Shown one piece after another: positions 1 to 6,334 of a DNA stretch of 18,826 nucleotides. The stretch's first letter is position 1. The number at the start of each line of letters is the position of its first letter. Both the position numbers and the translations under genes were made by a program. The stretch lies in assembly GCA_900541135.1 (NCBI GenBank), contig UQIG01000039.1:1-18826 (forward strand), written 5' to 3'. A model generated the notes under the pieces. The model was given only the letters and a program-made list of their open reading frames with translations, was not told where the DNA came from and ran no database searches. This stretch comes from an uncultured Collinsella sp. (GTDB lineage: Bacteria > Actinomycetota > Coriobacteriia > Coriobacteriales > Coriobacteriaceae).

Positions 1-3
1 TAT

Positions 4-36
4 TCGTCGGCAGCGTCAGATGTGTATAAGAGACAG
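4..36 (+). other. Sequencing adapter (Nextera/Tn5 read-1), not genomic
   Basis: These 33 bases match the Illumina Nextera read-1 transposase adapter as I remember it. They end in the 19-bp Tn5 mosaic end AGATGTGTATAAGAGACAG at 18-36. The match is at the extreme left end of the window, where untrimmed adapter is expected in an assembly. Bases 1-3 are probably also non-genomic. True genomic sequence starts at about 37. A natural Tn5 end is very unlikely because the 14 bases before the mosaic end are synthetic adapter sequence. Confidence 0.96.
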
Positions 37-38
37 GC

Positions 39-80
39 ATCGTCCGAGCCATCGTCACCGAGCCCAAACAGCGCCAGTAA
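39..80 (+). CDS. Possible 3' tip of an unknown gene (truncated by contig end)
   Basis: One forward frame reads 13 codons without interruption from the end of the adapter (IVRAIVTEPKQRQ) and stops at TAA 78-80. Its codons mostly end in G or C, like the genes further right, whereas the sequence becomes AT-rich straight after the stop. That is what the last codons of a chromosomal gene would look like. It is too short to assign a family and could be a chance open frame. Confidence 0.3.
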   Translation: MVRAIVTEPKQRQ

Positions 81-94
81 TATTCATTAACTGG

Positions 95-124
95 TTAGCA
101 AAAATTATAAAGTAGTTTATAATT
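95..124 (+). promoter_or_regulatory. hicAB promoter with overlapping palindromic operator
   Basis: A sigma70-type promoter is visible: TTAGCA (95-100), a 17-nt spacer and a perfect TATAAT (118-123). A perfect 9-bp inverted repeat overlaps the -10 box: AATTATAAA at 103-111 and TTTATAATT at 116-124, with a 4-nt centre (GTAG). Toxin-antitoxin operons are commonly repressed by their own antitoxin bound over the promoter, so this is the natural candidate site for the HicB encoded downstream. The promoter is seen directly; the regulatory role is inferred. hicA starts about 25 nt past the -10 box. Confidence 0.75.
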
Positions 125-148
125 AGGACGGCTGAAAGAGGTCGGCCC

Positions 149-334
149 ATGCAACCTCCTACCTTTCGGGAAATCATTGCCCTACTCAAGCACGATGGAT
201 TCGTGAAGGTCGCGCAAGTCGGTAGTCATGCTAAGTATGTTTCTGGTGACCGTGTTGTCACCGTGAACGGCTCTGGTGGTGATCGACCAAAGAAGGGCAC
301 GTGGGCAAGTATTCGTCGCCAAGCTGGATGGTAG
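149..334 (+). CDS. hicA: HicA-family mRNA interferase toxin
   Basis: A 61-residue protein of normal HicA length. HicA toxins are small double-stranded-RNA-binding-fold endoribonucleases that cleave mRNA and stop translation. Visible hallmarks are an N-terminal helix (FREIIALLKHDGF), the catalytic-histidine motif GSHAKY with His27, a basic beta strand ending in VVTVN, and a C-terminal KKGTWASIRRQAG helix matching the family's 'K-G-T-x-x-x-I-x-x-Q-A-G' ending. AGAGG at 137-141 lies 7 nt before the ATG. hicB follows after 11 nt, so the two are co-transcribed from the promoter at 95-123. The catalytic residue and full length suggest an active toxin. Confidence 0.9.
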   Translation: MQPPTFREIIALLKHDGFVKVAQVGSHAKYVSGDRVVTVNGSGGDRPKKGTWASIRRQAGW

Positions 335-345
335 TTGGAGGCAAA

Positions 346-792
346 ATGAGGCAGCGATTTACCTATGACTGCGTTCTCATAAAAGAAGACGACGGTTACT
401 GCGCCAGCTTCCCGCAGATTCCCGGCGCCTTTGCCGATGGCGATACACGTGAAGAAGCGATTGCCCATGCCACCGAGGCGCTGATGGCGTTTTTGGCCGA
501 CGACCTCAACAACGGTTTGACTCCGGCAGGGTACGAACACTCGGCCGAGGTCGTGGCCCTTTCAGTCGAAATCGACCACGAGGACGCTCGGGAAGCGGCG
601 TGCCGAACATTTAAAGACGCAGCGCTGGACCTCAAAGTCTCCGCTCCGCGGATTACCGCTCTGGTCAAAGCCGGAAAGCTCGATGTTGAACTCGTCGACG
701 GCCGTCGGATGATAACGATAGACAGCATCGAGCGCTACGCCGCCCAAAAACGCCACGCCGGCAGGCCAAAGAAGTTCGTCGCAGTTCAATAA
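346..792 (+). CDS. hicB: HicB-family antitoxin with excisionase-like DNA-binding tail
   Basis: A 148-residue partner of the upstream HicA. The start chosen is ATG 346, preceded by GGAGG; an in-frame GTG at 301 would overlap hicA and has no ribosome site. Residues 1-75 form the HicB partial RNase H-like fold (YDCVLIKEDDGYCASFPQIPG, then the TREEAIAHATEAL helix) that covers the toxin. Residues ~88-133 (ALDLKVSAPRITALVKAGKL, then VDGRRMITIDSIERYA) resemble a MerR/excisionase-type winged helix, unlike the ribbon-helix-helix or Xre-type domains of well-studied HicB proteins. A basic GRPKK at 139-143 resembles an AT-hook, which fits the AT-rich operator upstream. The family call is firm; the tail's fold is inferred from its pattern. 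Confidence 0.88.
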   Translation: MRQRFTYDCVLIKEDDGYCASFPQIPGAFADGDTREEAIAHATEALMAFLADDLNNGLTPAGYEHSAEVVALSVEIDHEDAREAACRTFKDAALDLKVSAPRITALVKAGKLDVELVDGRRMITIDSIERYAAQKRHAGRPKKFVAVQ

Positions 793-926
793 CCCCCTCA
801 CTTTCACCGACTACTAAAGCCGCTCACCAAACCAACATGCGCTCTGGGCAGATAGGTTGAATGTTTCGTGCGAGAATGCCCCTCAGTAAACAAACTTGCA
901 CCAGAGCGTAAGGGGCTGGCATACAC

Positions 927-1670
927 ATGCAGACGGTCTATCGGGTATACAAGGGAACGCGCGAGCCGCATCGGCTTGCCGTCGAGCGCGCGGCCGAGGT
1001 GCTCGGCCGCGGCGGCCTGGTCTTGATCCCGACCGAGACCGTCTACGGTGTCGCCGTGGCGGTCAACGCCTTCTCGGACGCCGTGCCCCAAGATACAGGC
1101 GAATTCCCATCGTGGCCGCGCGATCCGCATGCCACCGTTAACGGCGCCGCGGTCCCTGCGCTTGGTACTGGCTACCGCCGCATCTTTACCCTCAAGCAGC
1201 GCAAGCTCACCCAAACGGTCGCCTGGCTGGTCGATGGCGTCGAAGCACTCGACCGCTATGGCGTGGATATCCCGGAAGATGCCCGCGTACTCGCGCGACG
1301 ATGCTGGCCGGGAGCCCTGACTATCGTGGTCAAGGCAGCCCCCTGCGTGCCGACCTTTATGCGCGCTGCCGACGACACCGTGGCCCTGCGCGCTTCGGCC
1401 TCTCCCGTGGTCCAAGCGCTCATCCGCGCCTGCGGCAGTCCCCTTGCCTGCACGAGCGCCAACACGCACGGCGCGCCTTCGCCGGCAAGCTTTGCCGCCG
1501 TCGAGGGTCGCATCCTGGAGGGGGTCGATGTTGCCGTCGACGCCGGTGAGACCCCGTGTCGCGACGCCTCGACCATCGTGTCGTTCCAGCACGGCGGGCT
1601 CCAGATCCTGCGCCAAGGCGCACTTCCCGCATCAGAGATCGAACGGGTCCTGTCCGACCCGATGCAATAG
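927..1670 (+). CDS. tsaC: Sua5/YrdC/TsaC-type L-threonylcarbamoyladenylate synthase
   Basis: 247 residues. The family makes threonylcarbamoyl-AMP from threonine, bicarbonate and ATP, the first step of the t6A modification at position 37 of ANN-decoding tRNAs. Family motifs are clear: PTETVYGVA (35-43), the K-x-R pair (Lys90, Arg92), WPGALTIVV (127-135), ALR (153-155), CTSAN (175-179) and the DAST loop (213-216). Residues ~46-83, between PTETVYG and the K-x-R helix, form an extra, probably flexible segment of about 30-40 residues (rich in Pro, Asp, Gly) absent from E. coli TsaC. AAGGGG at 910-915 precedes the ATG. It lacks the C-terminal Sua5 domain. glpK starts 13 nt after it, so the two are probably co-transcribed. 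Confidence 0.88.
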   Translation: MQTVYRVYKGTREPHRLAVERAAEVLGRGGLVLIPTETVYGVAVAVNAFSDAVPQDTGEFPSWPRDPHATVNGAAVPALGTGYRRIFTLKQRKLTQTVAWLVDGVEALDRYGVDIPEDARVLARRCWPGALTIVVKAAPCVPTFMRAADDTVALRASASPVVQALIRACGSPLACTSANTHGAPSPASFAAVEGRILEGVDVAVDAGETPCRDASTIVSFQHGGLQILRQGALPASEIERVLSDPMQ

Positions 1671-1683
1671 AAAGGTGTAAGCG

Positions 1684-3225
1684 ATGTCGTTGAATCTGGG
1701 CAGCCTGGGCATGGAAGATGCCTCGTTTAACTTTGGCGGTTCCTACATCATGGCGCTCGACTGCGGCACCACTTCGGTACTTGCGACCATCGTCGACGAG
1801 TACGGATGCATCGTCGCGCAGGCACGTCGCAGCGTCAAAACGAGTTTTCCGCGTCCCGGTTGGGTAGAGCAAGACCCCATGACGGTCCTTGCCAGCCAGA
1901 TTGCCGTCATGATGGAGGTTCAGTTTAAGAGCGGCATCCATTCTGACCGCATCGCCGCCATCGGCATCTCCAACCAGCGCGAGACCACGGTGGTCTGGGA
2001 CCGCGTGAGCGGCCAGCCCATCTATAACGCCATCGTATGGCAGTGCCGCCGTACCGCGCCGGCGATCGACGCGTTGGTTGAACAGGGTTGCGAGGAGCTG
2101 GTGCGCTCCCGCACGGGACTCACGCTTGACCCGTATTTCTCGGCCTCCAAGGTGCAGTGGATTCTCGACAACGTCGACGGCGCACGCGAGAGCGCGGCGG
2201 CGGGCGACCTCATGTTTGGCACCATCGACACCTGGCTCATCTACAACCTCACCGGCGGCCAGGTCTTTGCCACCGACTACACCAATGCCAGCCGCACGGC
2301 ACTCTTTAATATCCATACGCTCGATTGGGACGACGACCTGCTGGCGCTCTTTGACGTCCCACGTTCCATGATGCCCGAGGTTCGCTGGAGCTCGGGCGAC
2401 TACGGCCGCGTCGCGAGCGACATCATGACCAACATGCCGCCCATCATGGGCGTGGCGGGTGACCAACAGGCGTCGCTGTTCGGCCACTGCTGTTTCCGTC
2501 CCGGCCAGACCAAAAACACCTATGGCACGGGCTGCTTTATGCTCATGAACACCGGCGACGAGATCGTCGAATCCAAGAATGGCCTGGTCTCCACCATCGG
2601 TATCGCTGCGGACGGCAAAGTCAGCTATGCGCTCGAGGGCTCTATTTTTGCCGCCGGCTCAACGATGAATTGGCTTCGCAACAACATGGGCATCATCTCG
2701 AGCGTGAGCGAGTCGGCACAACTCGCCGCTTCGATTAGCGACAACGAGGGCTGCTACTTCGTTCCCGCCTTTGCGGGTTTGGGCGCTCCCTGGTGGGACC
2801 CGCATGCCCGCGGTATCGTGTGCGGTCTGACCGGCGCCTCGAGCCGTGCGACCATCGTACGTGCCGCCTGCGAATCCATGGCATATCAGAGCTACGACGT
2901 GCTGCGCGCCATGGAGCAGGACGTGGGGCTTTCGATTGAGCGCCTGTCTGTCGATGGCGGTGCCTCGCGCAACGAGTTCATCATGCAATTCCAGGCCGAC
3001 CTGCTGGATATCCCCGTGCTGCAATGCGAGACGGTGGAGACCACGGCAATCGGTGCCGCGTACTTGGCGGGTCTTGCCGTCGGCTATTGGGAAGACCTGG
3101 AAGAGCTGGAGCAAAATGCCCAGATCGTTAGGACCTTCCTTCCCCACATGTCCGCCGAGCGCCGCGAGCAAAACCTTGCGGGCTGGCGTGATGCAGTCAG
3201 GCGCTCGCTCAGCACCGCACAGTAG
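1684..3225 (+). CDS. glpK: Glycerol kinase (FGGY family)
   Basis: 513 residues, close to the usual ~500. Phosphorylates glycerol to sn-glycerol-3-phosphate with ATP in the cytosol. Glycerol-contact residues known from E. coli GlpK are present: Arg99-Glu100 in NQRETT, Tyr151 in DPYFSASK, and Asp260 (catalytic base) in GDQQASLFG. Also present are WQCRRTA (119-125), NTYGTGCF (278-285) and the C-terminal DGGASRNEF/ETTAIGAAYLAG ATP-side motifs. The start is ATG 1684 with AAAGG just upstream, giving ~17 extra residues before the first strand. Oddities: the phosphate loop reads DCGTTSVLA, where the standard is DQGTTSSRA, so Gln is replaced by Cys27 and the ADP-contacting Arg (E. coli Arg18) by Leu33. 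No glycerol facilitator or G3P dehydrogenase gene is adjacent. Confidence 0.9.
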   Translation: MSLNLGSLGMEDASFNFGGSYIMALDCGTTSVLATIVDEYGCIVAQARRSVKTSFPRPGWVEQDPMTVLASQIAVMMEVQFKSGIHSDRIAAIGISNQRETTVVWDRVSGQPIYNAIVWQCRRTAPAIDALVEQGCEELVRSRTGLTLDPYFSASKVQWILDNVDGARESAAAGDLMFGTIDTWLIYNLTGGQVFATDYTNASRTALFNIHTLDWDDDLLALFDVPRSMMPEVRWSSGDYGRVASDIMTNMPPIMGVAGDQQASLFGHCCFRPGQTKNTYGTGCFMLMNTGDEIVESKNGLVSTIGIAADGKVSYALEGSIFAAGSTMNWLRNNMGIISSVSESAQLAASISDNEGCYFVPAFAGLGAPWWDPHARGIVCGLTGASSRATIVRAACESMAYQSYDVLRAMEQDVGLSIERLSVDGGASRNEFIMQFQADLLDIPVLQCETVETTAIGAAYLAGLAVGYWEDLEELEQNAQIVRTFLPHMSAERREQNLAGWRDAVRRSLSTAQ

Positions 3226-3297
3226 GGCTGCGATGGGCTGCTCGATACAACAAACCGCTAAACTAATGCATGGCGTGCGGCGGCAACATTGCTTCGC

Positions 3298-3325
3298 GCC
3301 TTGTCAGCAAGGCCGTTTTGCGGCC
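3298..3325 (+). promoter_or_regulatory. Overlapping alternative hairpins in the upp leader
   Basis: In the 123-nt gap before upp, GCCTTG (3298-3303) can pair with CAAGGC (3308-3313) around TCAG, and GGCCG (3311-3315) can pair with CGGCC (3321-3325) around TTTTG. The two stems share 3311-3313, so only one can form fully at a time. They lie a few bases before the AAAGGGG ribosome site at 3332-3338. This could be a leader control element, but there is no T-run and I recognise no named family. No convincing -35/-10 pair was found in the gap. Confidence 0.35.
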
Positions 3326-3348
3326 GCAACGAAAGGGGCAATCAACCC

Positions 3349-3996
3349 ATGACCGTCACCTACGATGCGTCCCGTGTGACGCTTGTCGATCACCCGCTCG
3401 TCCAGCACAAGCTGTCGATCCTGCGCGACAAAAACACCGGCACCAACCAGTTCCGTCAGCTCGTGCGCGAACTCGCGCTTTTTGACGGCTACGAGGCCAT
3501 GCGCGACCTGCCTATGGAAGACGTCGAGGTCGAGACCCCCATCACTACCGCCACGTTCAAACAGCTTGCCGGCAAGAAACTCGCCATCGTGCCCATCCTG
3601 CGTGCGGGCCTTGGCATGGTCGACGGCATCCTCGACCTGGTGCCCTCCGCTCGCGTGGGCCACATCGGCATGGAGCGCGACGAGGTCACCCACGAGCCGC
3701 ACGAGTATTACTGCAAGATGCCCAAGGATATCGACCAGCGCATCTGCCTGGTCGTCGACCCCATGCTCGCCACGGGCGGTTCGGCCGAGATGGCCATTAG
3801 CTACCTGCGCGAGCGCGGTGTCAAGGACATCCGCATGCTGTGTATCGTCGCGGCCCCCGAGGGCCTCAAGTCGCTGACTGAGAAGGACCCCGATGTGCAT
3901 ATCTATACCTGCGCCATCGACGACCATCTCAACGAAGCTGCCTACATCGTTCCCGGCCTGGGCGACGCCGGCGACCGCATCTACGGCACGCTGTAA
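3349..3996 (+). CDS. upp: Uracil phosphoribosyltransferase
   Basis: 215 residues (family ~208). Pyrimidine salvage: uracil + PRPP to UMP + pyrophosphate, cytosolic. Start ATG 3349 follows AAAGGGG (3332-3338) and gives the typical N-terminus, with the conserved HPLVQHKLSILRDKNT at ~15-30. An in-frame ATG at 3289 would add 20 residues not seen in the family. Key motifs: PILRAGLGM (82-90), the PRPP loop VDPMLATGGS (136-145), and the C-terminal uracil-binding segment YIVPGLGDAGDRIYGT (199-214). It stands alone, followed by a strong inverted repeat at 4039-4073. Confidence 0.95.
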   Translation: MTVTYDASRVTLVDHPLVQHKLSILRDKNTGTNQFRQLVRELALFDGYEAMRDLPMEDVEVETPITTATFKQLAGKKLAIVPILRAGLGMVDGILDLVPSARVGHIGMERDEVTHEPHEYYCKMPKDIDQRICLVVDPMLATGGSAEMAISYLRERGVKDIRMLCIVAAPEGLKSLTEKDPDVHIYTCAIDDHLNEAAYIVPGLGDAGDRIYGTL

Positions 3997-4038
3997 TCTC
4001 TGGGCCATACCGGCTAACGTCGAAAATACGAAGAAATG

Positions 4039-4073
4039 GTGCGCGCGGTCGAACAAAAGACGACCGCGCGCAC
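4039..4073 (+). terminator. Perfect 13-bp hairpin after upp, probable terminator
   Basis: GTGCGCGCGGTCG (4039-4051) is perfectly complementary to CGACCGCGCGCAC (4061-4073) around a 9-nt A-rich loop. It starts 43 nt after the upp stop. The bases after the stem (TCCTGTT) are only weakly T-rich, so it is a poor classic intrinsic terminator, although the stem is very stable. It may instead protect the 3' end of the upp mRNA. Confidence 0.6.
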
Positions 4074-4171
4074 TCCTGTTAACGGACGTTTTGCCCTGCA
4101 GGGTTCGAGAAAAACGTATTACCGTACCTGCGGCATAAAGAAGGTCTTAAGAAAACGAACAGGTGCGTATT

Positions 4172-4216
4172 AACCGATGCTTTTTCGGTTGTACTTTAGC
4201 GATTGGCTCGTACAAT
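4172..4216 (+). promoter_or_regulatory. Candidate promoter of the ATP synthase operon
   Basis: TTGTAC (4189-4194), a 16-nt spacer and TACAAT (4211-4216) form a reasonable sigma70-type promoter ~60 nt before the first atp gene. An inverted repeat, AACCGA (4172-4177) and TCGGTT (4185-4190), runs into the -35 box and could be an operator. The remaining part of the 282-nt gap (3997-4278) holds the upp hairpin and two copies of a CGTATTA(A)CCG motif at 4115 and 4166. Nothing else was recognised there. Confidence 0.55.
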
Positions 4217-4278
4217 AGTCACCAATGTTTGGCGGGAACTGTCCTGTGAGGCGATAAAAAAGGAAAGTGAGGACGCCA

Positions 4279-4590
4279 GTGTTTCAGATAGCCGATCTGC
4301 TCGCTATCGTTGCAGGTGCCATCGCGGGCGCGATTGCCTTCCTTCCCTTTGTCTTTACGCTCAAGCCGGTTCTTGACGATAAGCAGAATGCGGACATGCT
4401 CAAGGGTATGGTGAGTCTGGCGGTCTCGGCAATCGCTCTGCTCGTCTTTACCTTGGTTGTGTTTGTGTTGTTCGGAGAGGCATTTCGCATGTTCCTCCTG
4501 GGCGAGGCGATCGGCTTCGTGGCCTTTATGGCCGCCTGCGCGGTTCGCGTCGCCAAGGCGCTGCGAGATCCTCATGAGGTCGAAAGGTAA
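4279..4590 (+). CDS. atpI: AtpI-like small membrane protein heading the atp operon
   Basis: 103 residues with about three membrane segments: ~7-30 (a Gly/Ala-rich first helix), ~45-68 and ~75-93, with a charged C-terminal end. Position and hydrophobic pattern match the AtpI/'ATP synthase protein I' gene that precedes atpB in many bacteria, where it helps assemble the c-ring or supports Mg2+ handling. Sequence similarity to AtpI is not obvious by eye, so the name rests mainly on context. Start: GTG 4279 has GAGGA 5 nt upstream. An alternative GTG at 4267 sits too close to its AAGG. atpB begins 3 nt after the stop. Confidence 0.65.
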   Translation: MFQIADLLAIVAGAIAGAIAFLPFVFTLKPVLDDKQNADMLKGMVSLAVSAIALLVFTLVVFVLFGEAFRMFLLGEAIGFVAFMAACAVRVAKALRDPHEVER

Positions 4591-4593
4591 GTC

Positions 4594-5397
4594 GTGGAAA
4601 TTTTTGAAAAGCTGCCTGATGAGATTAATCATCTGGTCAGCGAGTTCAGCTCCACCCCTGTCGTGGGCGATCTGAGCTGCGGCATCACGCAGTACTCGTT
4701 TTGGCTGATCGTCTCCACGATCGTGCTCCTGATCGTCCTGGCCGTGTTCAAGAAGAAGCAGACCCTGGTTCCCAAGGGCTTCTTCGTCAACGGTTTCGAG
4801 TACATCATCGAGTACGTCGAGAACGATATCGGCAAGGGTGTCGTGGGTGAGAACTGGAAGAAGCACTTCCCGTTCCTGTGCTCGCTTTTCCTGTTCATCC
4901 TGATCAATAACATGATCGGCCTGATCCCGGGAATGAAGCCCGGCACCGGCGCAATCGGCTCCACCGCCGCACTCGCCATTTTCGCCTTCGTGTACTTCAT
5001 CTACTACGGATGCAAGGCTCACGGCGTGATCGGCTACATCAAGAGCCTCGCCCCGCAGGGCGTGAGCTTCCCGATGAACGTGCTTGTGTGGGTCGTCGAG
5101 CTTTTCTCGACCTTCCTGCGCCTCATCACGCTCGCCGTCCGTCTGTTCTGCAACATGTTCGCAGGACACGTGGTCATGGGATCGTTCGCCATCATGGCGA
5201 GCATGTTCATGCAGCCGCTGCTTCAGCAGGTTTCCGCGGCCCACGCCGTCGGCGCCCTGCCTTCGCTGGCCTGGCTTGCCATCCTCATCCTGATCTATGC
5301 GATCGAGCTTGTGGTCGGCGCCATCCAGGCTTACGTCTTCACGGTCCTTACCGCCGTGTATGTCTCCGAGGCAGAGGAGGTCGCGGAGGAGGAGTAA
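4594..5397 (+). CDS. atpB: F1Fo ATP synthase subunit a
   Basis: 267 residues (E. coli 271). Integral membrane stator subunit that provides the two proton half-channels facing the c-ring. Several membrane helices are visible. The essential arginine (E. coli Arg210) is Arg183 in ITLAVRLFCNMFAGH, and the last helix carries the IYAIELVVGAIQAYVFTVL motif with the expected Glu and Gln. Start GTG 4594 has AAAGG 6 nt upstream, inside the end of the atpI-like gene, so the pair is translationally close. It is followed by a 124-nt gap before atpE, the largest gap in the operon. Confidence 0.96.
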   Translation: MEIFEKLPDEINHLVSEFSSTPVVGDLSCGITQYSFWLIVSTIVLLIVLAVFKKKQTLVPKGFFVNGFEYIIEYVENDIGKGVVGENWKKHFPFLCSLFLFILINNMIGLIPGMKPGTGAIGSTAALAIFAFVYFIYYGCKAHGVIGYIKSLAPQGVSFPMNVLVWVVELFSTFLRLITLAVRLFCNMFAGHVVMGSFAIMASMFMQPLLQQVSAAHAVGALPSLAWLAILILIYAIELVVGAIQAYVFTVLTAVYVSEAEEVAEEE

Positions 5398-5521
5398 TCT
5401 TCCGTTCGCGCCTTAAAGGTAAGGCAATTCGTTAAACCGCCGGTGCCCGTACCCATGGAGCCCGGCAGTTATAAAAAGGTTATCCTGCGTGAAATAAGAC
5501 ACGCACGACAAAGGAGGAATC

Positions 5522-5716
5522 GTGGGAGTTATCGGTTACGGTCTCGGTGTTATCGGCGCTGGTCTTGCTATCGGCCTGTCTGCTCTGGGTGCTACGGGTG
5601 CTATGGCCCGTCAGCCTGAGGTCCAGGGCCGCGTGTTCACCGTCTTCATCATGGGCTCCGCCTTCGGCGAGGCTCTGGCTCTGATCGGCTTCGTTGTCGC
5701 GCTGATCGTTAAATAG
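5522..5716 (+). CDS. atpE: F1Fo ATP synthase subunit c
   Basis: Proteolipid of the proton-driven ring. Two helices joined by the polar loop ARQPE (29-33). The proton-carrying carboxylate is Glu50 in FGEALALIG. Ala follows it, and the first helix lacks the Gln of Na+-type rings, which argues for H+ coupling. At 64 residues it is short against the usual 70-89; the shortening is before the loop. The GTG start has an exceptionally strong AAGGAGG (5511-5517), and the frame upstream closes at TAA 5495-5497 with no other start, so the short form is real. The strong ribosome site fits the need for many c copies per complex. Confidence 0.95.
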   Translation: MGVIGYGLGVIGAGLAIGLSALGATGAMARQPEVQGRVFTVFIMGSAFGEALALIGFVVALIVK

Positions 5717-5731
5717 CACGGAGCGTCAAGT

Positions 5732-6334
5732 ATGAATCTTTCATCCCAGAAGAGCGCGATCGCACTCTCCGCGTCCGCGGCCGCGCTGCTTATGCCGGTT
5801 TCCGCGTTCGCCGAGGACGGCGCTGCCGGTGCGGACATCCTCATCCCTAAGATGGCGGAGTTCATCCCGGCGCTTATCGCCTTCCTGATCATCTGGATCG
5901 TGCTGGCCAAGGTCGCCCTGCCGGGCATCATGAAAACCATGGAGGAGCGCGGCAAGAAGATCGAGGAGAGCCTCGACGAGGCCGAGAAGACCAAGCAGGA
6001 GGCTATCGCCAAGCGCGCTGAGTCCGACTCGATCGTCACCGACGCCCGTCGTCAGGCTGCCGACATCGTTCTCGAGGCCCGTAAGGACGCCGAGTCCGAG
6101 CGCGCCCGTATTATCGAGGCTGCGCACAAGGAGGCCGAGGAGATCATCGCCAAGGCCCATACGACCGTCGAGGACGAGCGCAAGTCCATCTACGCCGGTG
6201 CCGCGAGCTCTATCGCCGACCTGTCCGTTGCCGTCGCCACCAAGATCGTGGGCGAGGCACTCGAGGACGAGTCCGAGCAGAAGAAGCTCATCGAGCGCTA
6301 CATCCAGGAAGCAGGTAGCCTGAATGCCGACTAG
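5732..6334 (+). CDS. atpF: F1Fo ATP synthase subunit b
   Basis: 200 residues. Peripheral stalk linking Fo to F1. The membrane helix is ~44-63 (FIPALIAFLIIWIVLAKVAL), followed by a long charged coiled coil rich in Ala, Glu, Lys and Arg (~68-170). Ahead of the membrane helix is an unusual N-terminus: ~27 residues with a hydrophobic core ending MPVSAFA-ED, which reads like a cleavable signal peptide (AFA before Glu28). Most bacterial b subunits start directly with the membrane helix. GGAG at 5720-5723 lies 8 nt before the ATG. The 3' end overlaps atpH by 11 nt. Confidence 0.95.
   Translation: MNLSSQKSAIALSASAAALLMPVSAFAEDGAAGADILIPKMAEFIPALIAFLIIWIVLAKVALPGIMKTMEERGKKIEESLDEAEKTKQEAIAKRAESDSIVTDARRQAADIVLEARKDAESERARIIEAAHKEAEEIIAKAHTTVEDERKSIYAGAASSIADLSVAVATKIVGEALEDESEQKKLIERYIQEAGSLNAD

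Noticed and set aside
18..36. Natural Tn5 transposon end
   Set aside because: The mosaic end is preceded by the synthetic part of the Nextera adapter and lies at the contig tip; no transposase gene is near.
3289..3348. Upstream start for upp adding 20 residues
   Set aside because: No ribosome site; the ATG at 3349 has AAAGGGG and the family's N-terminus.
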